Assembly: GCA_961205875.1 (NCBI GenBank)
Contig: OY540810.1
Location: forward strand, 26,164,001-26,228,000
Direction of reading: 5' to 3'
DNA: 64,000 bases
Source of the DNA: Sialis fuliginosa
Lineage: Eukaryota > Arthropoda > Insecta > Megaloptera > Sialidae
Part shown: piece by piece, positions 10,675-25,600 of the stretch
Position numbering within the stretch: the stretch's first letter is position 1
How the letters are laid out: every line of letters begins with the position of its first letter
Made by a program: the position numbers and the translations under genes
The notes under the pieces: model-generated
The model's input: only the letters and a program-made list of their open reading frames with translations
Database searches by the model: none
Told to the model about the DNA's origin: nothing

Positions 10675-13600
10675 GTAAGTATCTACTTATTTTATTTGTA
10701 TTAGTTATTTTATAGACTATTTCTATTGTTAATTTTGGCGTTATAGGCTTTATTGCAAGAATTATTTTTTATTATTAAGCATATTGAATAATGTCCGATA
10801 TTATAAAGAATTTGCTCTCGAGTAAAAGCTAAGTTAATGTTATTTGCGGAGTATTAAATATAAATGACATCCCACAGACAATTCTAATCAATGGTATGGT
10901 TTATATGAATGACCACGATGTGTGGATGTTAAGTAAAAATCAGTGTTCTAAAAGCAGTGTTCTACAAGTGTACCAGTTATTATACATTTATTATTACATT
11001 ATTATACATTTATAACCACTACTCTAAAATTTCGAGCTTTAAAACGATTTGATAGCATACATAAGTTCAGCTTTATTTTTGCCGTTTGGTAGCGCTAGAA
11101 GTATTGTTATTCATATTTAATGTTCTGTGATTGTTATACTGTTGAACTATGCGAAAGGAAATAAACAAACAGCGAGAGGGGAAATCATGTGTGTATGTTC
11201 ACTTTATTTTACCTGCCTTAACGGCAACATACACACATAATTTTTTTTGTGTACTTCTATGGCACAAAATCTTTCGAATGATATACATAAGTTTCATTCA
11301 CCTCTTTTTATAATAAATACTAAAAAAACCTACGACATTTTTCGATGTTCACTTATTAATATATATGTAGATTAAAGATACTCGACATAATTCATGTAAA
11401 CAAAATGAGCTGAATAAAGTTTAAAATATGTATGGTTTCTTTTGTAAACATCATGAATCAATATAAAATTAAAAACTTTTCTTATAATTCCGTTTTAAAT
11501 TACTCCAATTAATTAAATCAGTAAAGCATTTCTGACTTCAGACATAATTAAAAAAATAAAACAATAAAATTGTTTGCCGACTGCTAAAACATTAAAATTG
11601 CAAACTTTGCATTTCACTGCAAAGTTGTAATGGCATCTGAAACTTTTCGGGTGAATAATTTCGTTTTGTAATCTAATTCCGACGTTCCACATGCAGAGGC
11701 GCTGTCGTCGCGGCCGCCCCTGACTTTAATTAAAATATATGGTGCTGCAGTCCCGTCCCTTCAGACTAAAGGCTTCTGATATTAGTTTTAGGATCAGAAG
11801 AAGTGTAGTTGTCTGTTATACATACATACATGAACAAGGCGTGTGTCTCAGCAGGATTTGGTTTTAGTTGACTCTCAACGCGACATGTTGTATGTTATAT
11901 TAACACATTGAGCGCTTATATCACCATTGTTGTTGAAACTAAAATTTCGTAGTACAAATAAAGAAGGAAATACATATACTTGGCAGAAATAATTGTTGGT
12001 AAATAAACATTTGTAGGAATTCATAAACGTGATTTAGAAGTAAAAAAATCTTTTCAATCACCAATTATAAGCAAAAATTAAACTAATTTTTTCCCCTTTT
12101 TTTGGCTTTACAATGATTAGATGCAGCCAGTTATAACCGGACTAATACTACTTTCTCCCGACGCGACGTGGATGACATATAGGAAGGGAATGTTCCTTGG
12201 GTAATCAGGGTAGGTAATACTTATGGGGGGTCCAAATATAAATGATAACACACTCACAGATGTAGCGAATGAAATCGTACATATCATAACCTTGACGCAT
12301 ACGCGATAAGTACAATCAGCGACTTAAAATAAGTGCTGCTAAGTGTACCTACATTTATTACCACTGCTTTAAAATATCGAGCAATTTCATAACAATATGA
12401 CACCTAGCAGATATATAGCGTTAGCTGGAAGCAAATTTGCATTTGTACTCAAGCAAATTCTTTATAATACCGGGCATTATAGGCTTTTATTTATAATTTG
12501 AAAATAAAATACACTTAGTATGTATATTAGGGTATTTTTTTTATTTTTTTTTTATTTTTTCGATCCCATTGGCCTATGTTTTAGCTTTGGATCAAAAATT
12601 AACTGTCCCAAAATTTAAGACTCATAGATCAAACCTGTGGAGTCTTTTTCCCATTTGGTTATCATGGGAAACATTACCTATTGTTTTACTTATGCGAGAA
12701 AATCTCGTTGAAAAATTTATTTATTTTAATTTCTTATAGCAGTATCTTAAAGAAAATTAAATTTCTTACAAAAAAGATCCCGAGTGCTCAATTCATAGAT
12801 CCGGTATTTTTAAAGATACATATGTTCGCTTAAACATTTTCATAAAAAGTAAAATCCAATTTTTATGATAATTTTTAAACAAAAATATTTTACAATTTAT
12901 TGAATTTATAAATCGAGCATTTAATTCTCTACAAAATATTCCTTTGAGAAATTTTCAAAAATTTTTTTATTCAACAAGATATTCACGCGTAAGTAAAAAA
13001 ATAATTTTTCCCATGTTAATCAAATGGAAAAAGACTCAGTTTTCGCCGTCCACAGTTAATTTTTGATCCAAAGCTAAAACATAGGCCAAAAATGTTTGGA
13101 ACTGAAAAATAACAATAAAAAAAAACACCCTAATGTATATTATGTGTATAGTAGGCAATACTTCAAATTTAAGATTATTATATGTATACTAATCTATAAT
13201 ATTTTTTACAGGTATCATTTTGGGGTTGTTTGAACTCAACATTAGACGGTAAGTTATTATTAGTTTTTAATTTATAGCATTTCAGTTTAAATATAATTTT
13301 CTTAATAGGTAGGTAATAGACATATATAAGATAAATAATGAAATCTGAATGTATGTAAGAATATGGACAGTTTAGTTAATTGTTTATTTAACTTAACATT
13401 TAAAAAAAAATGACAATTTTAGTTTAGTTCCATTTAAGTCTAACGTATTTAGATTGGCGCGACGAGACAGATTTAATAAAAAATGATGAACGATGACCCA
13501 TTAACATTGACTTTTATTATTAGTAACTATTAACATTTGTATGTAGTACATACATAGTACATACATATGATTTATGTACAATCGGTATGTATGTTCTTGT

Positions 13601-16600
13601 ATGTATGTATATCATGTATGAATTATATAGAACAAGAAAAAATATCTTTGGCGATTTTTTTATGTGCTGTAATATTTTTTGTATTTGCGTTCCTATCGAA
13701 AAAGGATAAGTAAAATATACTTGTTTAAGTAGGAGGGGGGGGGGGGGTGTTATGCCATCATTACTTTTTTACGATGATCGAATTTCAGTTAATATCCATC
13801 GTCTGTGTAGTATTAGTAGTACAGGGTGTCCACTCTGGAAAGTCAGGGAAGCCTAAAATTTATTTAAAATTCTGAAAAGTCAGAGAATTTATTATAAAGG
13901 CAGTTATACTTATTACTAATTTTGATTTTAATAACTTTTTTTTTTACTTCTCAATTTCAATTTTACACTTATTATTCATTTAAGAAAGAAAAAAGTGTAT
14001 AAATTTAAGTTGACGAGCAAAAAAAAAAGGTCTTCAAATTTTATTTTTGCCCCTCAATCACTTCTTGCCCTAGGGCCCCTGAGCCTCTAGTGGTCAGGGA
14101 ATATAGAATCTGTGGTCAGGGATAGTCAGGGAAAAGTCAGGGAATTTTATTTTCAAAAACCAGTGGACACCCTGTAGTATAATATATAAATCCGGATTGG
14201 TACTGTTTTAAAAAATCATACCAATAAGGAAGTCCTTAACATTCATTTGTTACAAATACGAATTTCATTTACAAACACATTCAAGACACCTATGGAACAC
14301 CCACATTCGTGAAACAAAAAACGATCAAACAAAAACTACACACTACACAAATATTTTCCAAAAACAAAAAACGTATTCTCATGGTTCAAGATTATTGCCG
14401 CTACCAGTTCTTTTTAGATATTATAATTAAGTAGACTATTTCCACGAAGCGGAGTAATAAGTTTATTATCATATTTATTCATATTCTTTAATTTTATAAA
14501 TGTTTTTATATTTGTTTGCTTCTGCCGCTAAGATACTAATTAGAATCTCCAGAATAAACCACATAAAGAATTAATTAGTATATCATGATTATCTATAGCG
14601 GGTCTAGTAATTATTTGATTTTAAAAGTGCATATTCATTCATTTAATTGTAAATTCCTTATTGAAGGGAGTTAAGTATTTATTATAATGCTTGGTGTTAA
14701 GAATTTCGTCTCGACGAAAACCTAAAACTAAATACTTTCTGCAGGGTGTCAATTAAATAAGTATAAATTAGTCGTCTGAAAGCTATGGTGATTGATGTAG
14801 AGTCGCATGTAGAAGTGGTCGTCCAGTTTTCATTTAAATTTGCATATCACAAACATAATAGGTTCTTCCCATATGATTATTATAATATTTAAATTATTTC
14901 TCCATGTACTAAACAAAAATAGATATTTTGAAACTCATTTGTTAGATAAGGAGGTACTATTCGTTTATAGTACTCATATATATTTGTACGATTAGTGTTT
15001 AAATATGCTAAACTTGATATAAAATTAATTAATGAAATGGACGTATATTTGTGTTTTTATTTAAAATGATGTAACTATATAAACTCCACCCTAAAAAAAG
15101 ACAACAGATGATGTTTGTTTTAATATTTTCGAATCTGTTGTAATCGATTCTGACCTTTAGGGTAGTATACGACTTCTGAAGCTCATAGTACATCATAGAA
15201 AGGATGGCAATTTTATTTTTTTTAAATTATATTTATAATAAAATTAAAAGTTTAAAAAAACTGAAATCCTACTATACTAAACCAATTCAACCAAAAAGTA
15301 ATTTGTCTTTAAAAGGAATAAGTTTCGTAGAACTGACGTAGTAGCAATTCTCTAAAAAGAATTTCATGTTTTCCTTCAGCACCTTCATGTGACGTGTATA
15401 AAATGTATATATGTCTATTCTGCGAAATATTTTCTTTTTAAAGATAACTTGTATATAACTTTTTAATTTAGCGTACGTGGTTTTAAGTTTTATAAACTTT
15501 TATTTTTATTAATTACTTTTTTAGAACTAGGTTTTGTAATAATAATGGTTTATTGTAAGTGTTATACATTCTTTTCTACAAGTTTTATATATTTTTGAGA
15601 TCGTCTTTTAAAGTCTTTTAATTTAATACAGCTGCAATTTTATATTTTACGAAAAATTTTGTAGCCAATGATACTTAAATCGGTCAAGTAACTTATGCTC
15701 TGCGGTGGAACAGATGAACATAAATACCTATGAAAAGAGTGCCAAATCATTTAGCTTCGTATAGGCGGATAAATGCCACTAATTTAAAATCTAACCCAAA
15801 TTCATAAAGTTTTGACACCCAGTAGAAAGCGTTTGGTTGGGTTTTGGTTAATACTAAATATTTTATAATACCGGGCATAAAGAAAAATGATTATCTGTAC
15901 CTACTTAAATAGATCAATTGTTTAGAAATGGTCAAATTACAAAAATTAAGCATGTGTATATTATTTTTTACTTTTTCTAATTCTAAATTTTAATTAAATA
16001 TCAACTACAGTAAATTATTTGACAGCAAGAATTTGATACACACATTAAGTCTGAAATAATTTTAACTTGATAATTTTGCCGCTCGGTTTAGACAGTGGTT
16101 CCATCAGATGGTGCGATACAGAAGTACCACAGACCCTGTCCCGTGTAAAGTGTCCACTGACTTGTGAATTATTACCCTGTTCACTCTCTCTCTCTTTTTA
16201 CTGGTACCTACGTATGGTACACTCTCTATATACACAAAGATTGCAATACATATTATATTTATTTATATACGTGGTACTTATTTATAAATTTTATTACACT
16301 TATAAAACGCTTCGGAAATCTTTATATTTACTTTGTTTTCGAAACCTGTATTTGCATACGTGAAACGGTCGTTAATGTCCACAAAGAATTTTCTAAAGTT
16401 ATTTAGTTTTCTGATGTGAATGTAATATTATTAATAATAAATTGGCTAATTAATGACCATCCTGCTAATTTAATTATGTCCGTATCGATTTTCCACTTGT
16501 TTTTAATTGTTGCTGTTTTTAACCTGTTTGTATTCAGTGGCGTATAATAAAGGTATTCATCAAAAAGTTCAAAAACTGAGGAATCATTTTTAACATAAAA

Positions 16601-19600
16601 TATAATACTAATGAGTTAATCACGGGAATTATCTATATAATGCTCGGTATTATAAAGAATTTGCTTGAGTGCAAATGCAAATTAGCTTCCAGCTAACGCT
16701 ATCTGTTAGGTATTAACAATTTGAATTTAGTTGAATTTGTTTCCAAGGCAACATGAATTAGTGACATATTAATTAGTATTTAAAATTCAAATTCTGAGGG
16801 TGGTTTTCACCCTTTCAATAGCTGTTTAAGCACGTACAAATAATAAATGTCCCTTAGGTTCAATTGAACTACTTATGTACCAAGTCTTATAAAAATTAGT
16901 GAGATAACGTTCACTTTTTAGACGATAAAAATTTCAAATATTTCAAAAACCCCTAATCCGTAAACCACCAAAATTAATAAGTCTCACTGAGATAAACATT
17001 TTCCCCAAAAATAGTTAAGATCGGTGCATTTTTACAGTAGTAATTGTGAACGAAAGAAAATTCTACATACAGACACACAAACACACACACAGTTACACAC
17101 GCAGCCGCCATGCGAAAATCAACTTTTCTTTATGTTTTGAAGTTAGTACAACCAGAATCTGCTCTTATCTTGGACACCATTTTTCGACGGTATTACAATA
17201 CTTCTATTTCTTTCAGAACATGGAAGTAAAATGAGGATAGTTAATTTTGAATTTAATAAATTGTTCCTAAGTCATGTACAAAACATTCTTGATTTTATTA
17301 TATCTCTCGTAAATCTGAAAACAGTTCTAATGTATGAGTAGCTTCTATAATAAATAGTATATGTATCACTGTATTACAACAACATATTTGTATAGTATAT
17401 AAGGACATGGGCGTAGCCAGGATTTTGTTCAGGGGGGGGCAAATATTTTTTTTTGAAACCGATTGATCGGCGTGTTTTGCCTAGTATTGAAAAAATAACA
17501 TTTTCATTATTTATTATATCTCTAGATAGGTGCGCAAAAAGTAACAATGAAACGTCATTATTTTTTTCATTTCTTCTTTTATTTTCGCCACATTTTTTTT
17601 AATCCATTAAATTTATATGTATGTGCATATCTTTTTGAATACAAAATCCTTTACAAAAATGTACTCTACGTTGCTATTTTGGTGTTTTTTTTTATTTAAT
17701 GTAAAAAATCGATCTAATTTGAATTGATAATATACTTAAAAAAAAACTTTACAATAAAAAAAACAATGATATTTAAATTTTCGAATCTAAAAATGTCAAT
17801 ATTTAGCCAATGAACTGATTAATTTGTTACTCTTACTTCACGAGCTAGGGGGAGGGGCAAGCGTCCCCCCTTGCCCATGCTTTTGTGGGTAGTTATTTTA
17901 ACATAAAACACAGTTTTTACTGTTGCCAATACTGCGACCTTTGCCTTTAGGTGTTTTTATTTTATTTTTAATTTTCCCTGATATTTTAGTTTACATGTAA
18001 AAATAAAAGATTGTGATTAAAAAAAACTTTGATATTTTATTTTCTGGATCCAAAATATAAATTTACGTTCAAAAATTCAATGGACATCATAGAAGTCTAG
18101 AAGTATCCCTGTTTGGACAATAATACTGATTTACTTATTACTTTTTGTCCACAAGCTAGGGGGGGGCAAGCGCCCCCCCCTGCCCCACCCTGGCTACGCC
18201 CATGTATAAGGATATACCTTCCGGTTGAAATAATAAACAGATTGTATATTGTTGGGTGTATTATGTTTTCTACGAATATAAGGAAAGTAGCTTAGCGAAT
18301 TAGGTAGGAATTATTTACATAGATAATTTATATAGCAGGTACTAGATTTTGATTGCCGTTGCTGAAAGAGTTAAATCTCAAATTCAAGCAACACCATAAG
18401 TATGTAAAATGATACATCACTGTCTCTTTTACAACGAATAAAAAATCTTGTCGAATGATTTTTGATAATTTATTCCACCCTCCATCAGACATTCCAAACA
18501 CAACAAACAATACTGCATTTTTCATTAACATATAATTCTTGGCTGGTACCTATTTATTATTCTGACAAGAATCTCGAGTGTCAGGAAAACACAGTGACAC
18601 AAAATTTTGTCAATTAAAATCATACAGGTATGAGACTGGCGTACGCAGAGATGCTAATCGATGCAGAGCAGTGGTTTTTAAAATGTTTAGATAAATAAAA
18701 AACAAACACAAGCATAGTATTTTTTTATTAATTATTATTTGTCTTCTACACCAGCGTTTTCCCAAACTGTGGGTCGTGAAAGAAATGTGATTGTTTATTA
18801 TATGTATAAACGTTTATTAAAATAAAAACTTTTGGTCCTCCAGAAAGTATACATATTTGTATTTATATGAATATTTTTGGCATTTTCGTTTTCGTTTTTA
18901 AAATGTAGGTTGCGGTGTTAAAATGTTTGGGAAGCACTGTTCTAGATTCATGTTGGTCTTTTTAGACAGCTTTTATACTTTACAATGATTATAAAATAGC
19001 TGAAATTGAATTATGTAGGTATTTGTAAACTCTTGGACAAAGACGATTTGCCGCCCCTCTTTTAAAAAATATTTTTAATAATTTTAGGCGTTGACTAAAA
19101 AGTATAATAAAAACAAGAATATTTTCGATTGTCTCAGGCGCTTGCCACTCCCTTCAAATTTTCCGCTCAGAGTAAATGCATTTTTTGCTCTTAAGTGTAG
19201 GTACTTATTAGACCAAATTCATTTATTTTAAATATTGTTTACATTGAGTCAGATATTCGCTTATTATTTATTTTTATGTTTTGTATTTATATTTTTTTCA
19301 CTTTTTTCTTGTTTGTTTTTTTATTCTCATGCTTACCGCACCTATTTTATCTGTTAACTTTTTTTTTGGTTCTCTATAGGTAATTTTATGTACTTGTTTT
19401 TATGACACTGGTTCTGAACTTACAATTAGAATACATGTACAAATTATTGTCTGTATACAATAATATACATTATAAATACATTATAAAATACTGTTAAAAA
19501 CACATTGCATGCATATTTTCGATTTTGTATTAGTTTAATATAACAAACATATCAGGCGCGTATACAAAGGGGGGGGGGTCAAGGTGTCATGACACCCCCC

Positions 19601-22600
19601 TCCCAAGAAATAAAAAATACACTAGATATTAAATCCGAAAGTTATTTAAAGTAGTCAGTTGAGTTCAAATCACTATGTATTAATAAATTTTCAACTACAA
19701 AATTATTTGAATAAAAAATTTATATTTTGATTTTTAGCTCTTTGACACGTAGAATTGAAGATTGATAGACTCTTTTTTAATATACCTAATTAGTAATTAT
19801 TTTATATGAGTTATAGGAAATTGATTTGACTTCATTCCTAGTTGCCATATTGTGCATCTCTCTCTACTACGGTTTATTGCAAAATTCGAATTTGTAAAAT
19901 AAACAATTAAAGAATTTGCAGTCAAGAAAATGTTTGTTAACTAATATCTCGAAAACAACAACCCTAGATAAATTTTGATTATTGTTTATTAATCAGAGAA
20001 TTTTCTGTATACTGTTCTGGAATTTTTTTTATAAAAACTAAACAATAAAAAATGTTTTTAAATTTATTATACGTTTATTTCAAATATATGTATATGCTGT
20101 TTTTAAAAGTGAGGCTGTATACGCGCCTGAAACATATCATATCATAAAGTTAGTAAATATTTAAATTACATCGGTTATTAAGATAATTTTTATAACAGGT
20201 AAATATGTACATTTATAAATGTGTATTTGATATGAAAGAAACCGCGTATTAGAGTCTACATTTACTGTTTGCCCGCCTTCAAACAAACATACAAACAAAA
20301 CGTAAATCATATTGATACAATTAGGGCCACCAACACTGATATTAGTTTGTTTAATCAACCGTGTATATATTGACGTAATAACATGAATTAAATGTTACAT
20401 TATTATTTATTGTATTTTTAGTTTTGGTAATATGTTCAAATTAAATGTGTTTTGTTTATATAGTTTATTACTTCTATAACTTTTCAAAATTTTTATATAA
20501 AGGCTTTCACGGTTTACTATATAATATTAGGTATAATAGATATGGCTTTTTTTAACTTCAAACTGGTTATTTGGCGTTATCTATATATATGAATATAAAT
20601 CATATATTAACGCTCTACTCAAACCCCCGGACTTAGAAACGTGTATTTTGAGGACTATTTTCCTTTTATGTTGCAAGTAGCCACTAAGGATGGATTTTTC
20701 GAAATTCAACCTCCAAAAGGGAGGAAGGTAATACATTTTTTTTATTTTGATGCGTTTATCTATACATAATTGCTTATATACGTGAATTATCAAATATTAT
20801 GTATATAAGAAATCGATTTTTTTTTAATTTTGTCGATTACAGAGCCATCTATGATGAATCGAACAAAATATTTCACTCAAATCGTACGTACTTTTAGCCG
20901 TAGAATCCGTATCTGCAATAAAAAATTAAGGTTCCTATTTAAGATTCAAAGATACCCCCACCCCAACCTACAAAGAGGGGGGTGGGGGAATATTTTTTTG
21001 CACTAATGTATTTCCCCCGCGGAATGATTAAATTTTGATTATTGACATTTTTTTCCGTAGCTGCCTATTTTTCGAGATATTTGAAAGTTTCAGGGTAAAA
21101 AAAACACCCGGTATATTATGCTGCAATAAATAATTATTAGATTAAGAGTGGTATGAAATAATATAATAATATTACAATAATTACAAAAAATGTATTTTTA
21201 CTGTACTAATATAATATTGTTATAATATCATTTATAAAATATTAAATTGATTTTTAATTAAAAATTGAAATGATTAATAGACTCAACTACAGGCAAGTCA
21301 GTTCAAATCGAATATAATAAAATCACCTGCTGAATAAGTAACAGAAAGATTGGATTTATTGAATTGATACAAATGACTCGAGTCAACGTATAAAAATATT
21401 AATATTTTTCATCTCTACAGCAGAATGAAAGAATACCTCTTCCTCTCAAGTGAAAAATTGCTATACCTGCATTAAATTGTTATAATATTGTATCATATTT
21501 TCTATTTTAGATATCCAGCGCGGGCAGCAATGGTCCGGTCGCGGATGTTGCGCTCTTCCTCAGGGTGCGCGTTGTCGACACGCTTGCGTGACGGCCCGCG
21601 CGCGCGGCGATCTTGCCGGCGCGTGTCGCCACAGCGACGAGCTGCAGTTCTATGCGTGTCTAGAACGACGCGACGCCGGGGACACTTGCTGTGCCGGTGC
21701 TCGCGACGCCGAATGCAGAGCCGCATGTACCGCGGTGTTCCATCACGCGCACCATTCACCCGGCCGCGAGGCGCGCGACAGAGTGCGGACCGCTTGCGCT
21801 GACAGCGAGAAGGTGTTGCAATGCGTGAGGGAACATGTAGAGCTCACGCCTGTTGCTAACCCGAAGAAACGTAAGTAAATACATATATTAGTTTATTAAA
21901 TTAATTATATAAATTCCATAAAGCAAAAATGGGTATGATTCGTTAATCGACGAGATGTGGCTAAGTTTGCGTAAGTTTATTCTGCTATTGGTCTCGATAT
22001 ATTGCTATGAAAATATAAGCCATCTCGATTTGGCCACTTTTCACCAAAATTTGAGTCGGTCTTGTTTGAATTCTCCTTTCTTTACAATAAGAAAAAAAAT
22101 TAACTTTTATATAGTGAATATTGTTTATCTTACATTCATCAAGGAACTCAGAATGACTCAATACTAATTATAACGAGATTTTCATCTCGGTTTGATCTCG
22201 TCAAAATTTAAAACAGTTTCGTCTTGGCGTGAAACTAGTTAATCATCCGTTTTTAAAACTATAATTAACGTTAAGCACGCGGTTATGGTGGATTAAATAA
22301 AACGCAAAAAATGATATTGAAATATTTTTTCATTTCAGAACTTCATTGCTGTGATAAAACAGATGTATCCAAATGCAGAGAGACTTGTAGGACTGTTTTA
22401 AAATCGAAAACAACATATCAAGAAATTGTAGATCTTCTAGTTGTTGGTGGATGCGGGCCACCATTACCTCATGTAAGTAATACAACATTCATTGTTTGTA
22501 ATTTTCATTTAAATATATAATTACATAAAATACTCATATATATACTCAAGTTATTTTTAATTTGGTATGTATATATAATGGATCTAGGGGTAAAGAGGAA

Positions 22601-25600
22601 ATATCTTTCAAAATATATCCTGAATTTCTAACTCACAATTAGTCAAACATTATTAAAATCATTATCTCTCTTCCTCGTCAGTAAGGAGTAGTAATAGTTT
22701 GTTTAATAACAAATTAGATTAATTAATAAACATTATTTATTAATTAAAGGATAAATTGTGGCAATGCTTCTTGAGTTCAGACAATCTGGATTCAAGTTCT
22801 TCCAACATTGGTGGTAGTGTTATTGGAGGTGGAGATATGGTTGCGTCGCGAATTGATCGCTTAGGTCTGGACGCAGCTAAACTACAATGTTGTGGACGTG
22901 CAGCGACGCCGCTTTGTCAGAAACTTTGCTCTAGGACATTTGGAAATGATTGGGCAACGCTGTGGTACGATTTCGATCAACAATGTTTATCCCAACCGTC
23001 AGAAGAAAACTTGAGAATTTGTATCAATGAAGGTATTTATTTATATAATTTTTAAAATAGTTTTAAGAATATCTTATTAGAAGAATTAAAATATATTTTA
23101 TCTTTTTGTGGTCTTATACATTTTTGAAAATGTATATGCATTCCGAAAAAGCCATAAATCACTGAAAAAGTTTATTATTTTAAAACTTAATTATTTAAAA
23201 CTGACACTGAGTAAAATGTTTACAAATAAATATTATTTATTTGCAAAAACAGGACATTTTAGCTAATAAACAAAGTCGTATACGGCATTATTTATTACCT
23301 ACATTATATATCACTTTATACATGCATAAAACAATTTGTTTTGAAATTGCATTGATATAATAGAGAAAACCGCGAAATAATATGATTAATACTATTTTTA
23401 ATAACCTCGTAATAATGTTTATTATAGTAAATAAAGTGGAAGTATTATACTTTCTTCCAGTGGCGTAACTATTAAGTATATAGGTATATGGGCTTCACAA
23501 TCAGTTAAAATATTGTGTTTCAATGTTCTTGTATTTTTCGTCATAAATTTGAATTTAAAAAAGTACCGCTGGTAAAAGACTCCAAAATTTTTGCTTTTAG
23601 GACAAAAAAATGTAGTTATGCAACTGCTTCTTATTAACACAATAAATTTAACTTTCCAGTGGAAGAACCATGTGAGTTGGGTTGCGACGGTCTTAGTTAC
23701 TGCACAAACTTTAACAACCGCCCTACGGAGTTGTTTCGCGCTTGCAACAAATACGCAGACGACGCGGCCCGATTTGACGTAGCGCTGTGGGAGCAGCAGG
23801 GTAATCTAAGCGTGTTGGCCGTCCCGGTGCGGAATATCTCCAGGTGCTCGCCGGCTGCGTGGAAAGCTGTCGCGTGCGCATTGCAGATACAGCCGTGTTC
23901 TAGACGTGGGCATGCCAATAGAATCTGTAGAGATGATTGTTTGGATTTGTTATCCAGGTAGATTATTATTTTTAGAAGTTGACATTTCTATTATTATCTG
24001 CAATAACATATTGATGTTTTTAAAACAGATGCGTTGATTGGCCTCGTGCTGCGGAACACACAGCAGCATCTCTCTGTAATAGACTATCTCCGGATGATCC
24101 TGATACACCTTGTGTCTCACTACAGCCATACCTAGAACCTTCAGATTATCCGAGATACAGAAGTCCTGAAGAATCGGTTACAGCACCCTGTAAAGGTGAT
24201 GTTTGCAGTACCAATGAAGTGTGTACAGTGAATCGACATTGTACCGGTAGGTTTATTTAAATATTTGATTATGATTTTAAGTCTATATTGCTTTTTGTGG
24301 CCGACTTTTGTATTTAGTGACCTAACATCGGAGTATGCAGCTAGATGTTATAAGTTAAATAATAGTTAATTATGTAAAATAGTTATGCATTCTTTCAGGA
24401 CCGGCCTTAGTCAGTCTCGCGCCTTGTGCCAGATTTTTTTTCGATTATTTGTTTTAATACCCAACTACCCAACTTATAAGTTTTCTTATACAAATTTATA
24501 ATTTTTAATGTATTGGTACTTTAGAATTTAAACTAGGTACTCAATGGTAATAAAATTCCTTGAAATTTTCATAAGGAAAACTATTATATTGCCTGATCGT
24601 TTCCAAATCACAAAGTTTGTAGTTATTTCTTAAAAAGCAATAATTTTGATTACAATTTGAGCTGTTTTCTTGCTCAAATTTTTGTATAATTAGTTGTAAT
24701 TTGACATTAGAGTTTAACAAAAAAATATATATTTCAGGAAAAGGTTGTCTCCCTTACACTTGCACAAAAGGATGTCGTTTAGGAGAGGCTTCTCCTTTCC
24801 TAGTTCCCGAAGGTGCTCATGTTCGAGTTCCCGCAACAAACGGTCGTAGTGGATGTTTGAAAGTCTGCCGATGCGGATCAAACGGCGTCCTACAACATTG
24901 CCAACCTCTGCCTTGTGTGGCATTGGACGGTTGTGCTCTTGGAAGACGTCGCATTGCTCACCGCACCGCGTTCTTGATGGACTGCAACGTGTGCGGCTGT
25001 TATGCAGCTGAAATTGTGTGCAGTAAGAGACAGTGTGAACCATCGGCGCCGATGGCAGATCCATCGTTTACAACGTTGCCATGTAATTGTCCTCCGCACC
25101 ACGTTCCTGTATGTGGGAGAAATGGAAAATTGTATCCTAATTCGTGTTTAGCAAAGTAAGTACATATCAATTGAAGTTTTATTTTTAAATTTCAAACGAG
25201 TAATTTCATTTTGTTTATTTATTTAACAATTAATATATTTTTCATGTATCTTTTTTGTTTTGTATTTTATAAAAAATTGCTTTAATAAATAATAATACTT
25301 TAATATCATTTACTGATTGGCTTCTTACGACTTCAAAAAAGTGTATAATAATTTTAAATAACAAATTATTTCAGGTGTGCTGGATTAAGTGATTCAGATT
25401 TTGAATTTGGACAATGTAAGGATCCTTGTGAAAACGCCAAATGTAGTCCGGAAGAAAAGTGCGTACCTGATCCAAAAGTTTGTTTATCATTACTTCACAA
25501 ACCTTGTTTACAATATGAATGTGGTAAGTATTTTAAAATAATTATTATTATCTTAAAAAACAAAAATATAACACATTTTGTGTTTTCAGTAAACATTTCA

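Larger units (their letters stand above)
10675..13211 (+). other. RECK intron between exons a and b
   Basis: It begins GTAAGT and ends ACAG. It holds family A elements (10790-11060 and 12227-12475), a hAT-like palindromic element (12528-13132) and otherwise AT-rich sequence. A small hairpin of about 20 bp per arm lies at 11185-11240. No alternative exon is evident. Confidence 0.8.
13249..21510 (+). other. RECK long intron between exons b and c
   Basis: This 8.3-kb intron carries elements of hAT type (13822-14174, 17406-18204, 18752-18939, 19553-20129) and of families A, B and D. Between 20140 and 21510 I see no gene, only AT-rich sequence and a possible element right end (ACCCGGTATA) near 21110. 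None of the elements carries a long open frame. Confidence 0.8.

Noticed and set aside
21488-21878. Three overlapping frames over the GC-rich exon as separate genes
   Set aside because: Only the frame joined in phase to exons b and d carries the RECK cysteine pattern; the others follow from high GC content.
23455-23475. hAT left end CAGTGGCGTAACTA in a RECK intron
   Set aside because: No matching right end before the next exon; the same applies to CAGTGGCGTA at 16537.
24714-25102. Minus-strand frames opposite RECK exon h
   Set aside because: They lie antisense to a well-conserved coding exon and show no domain.
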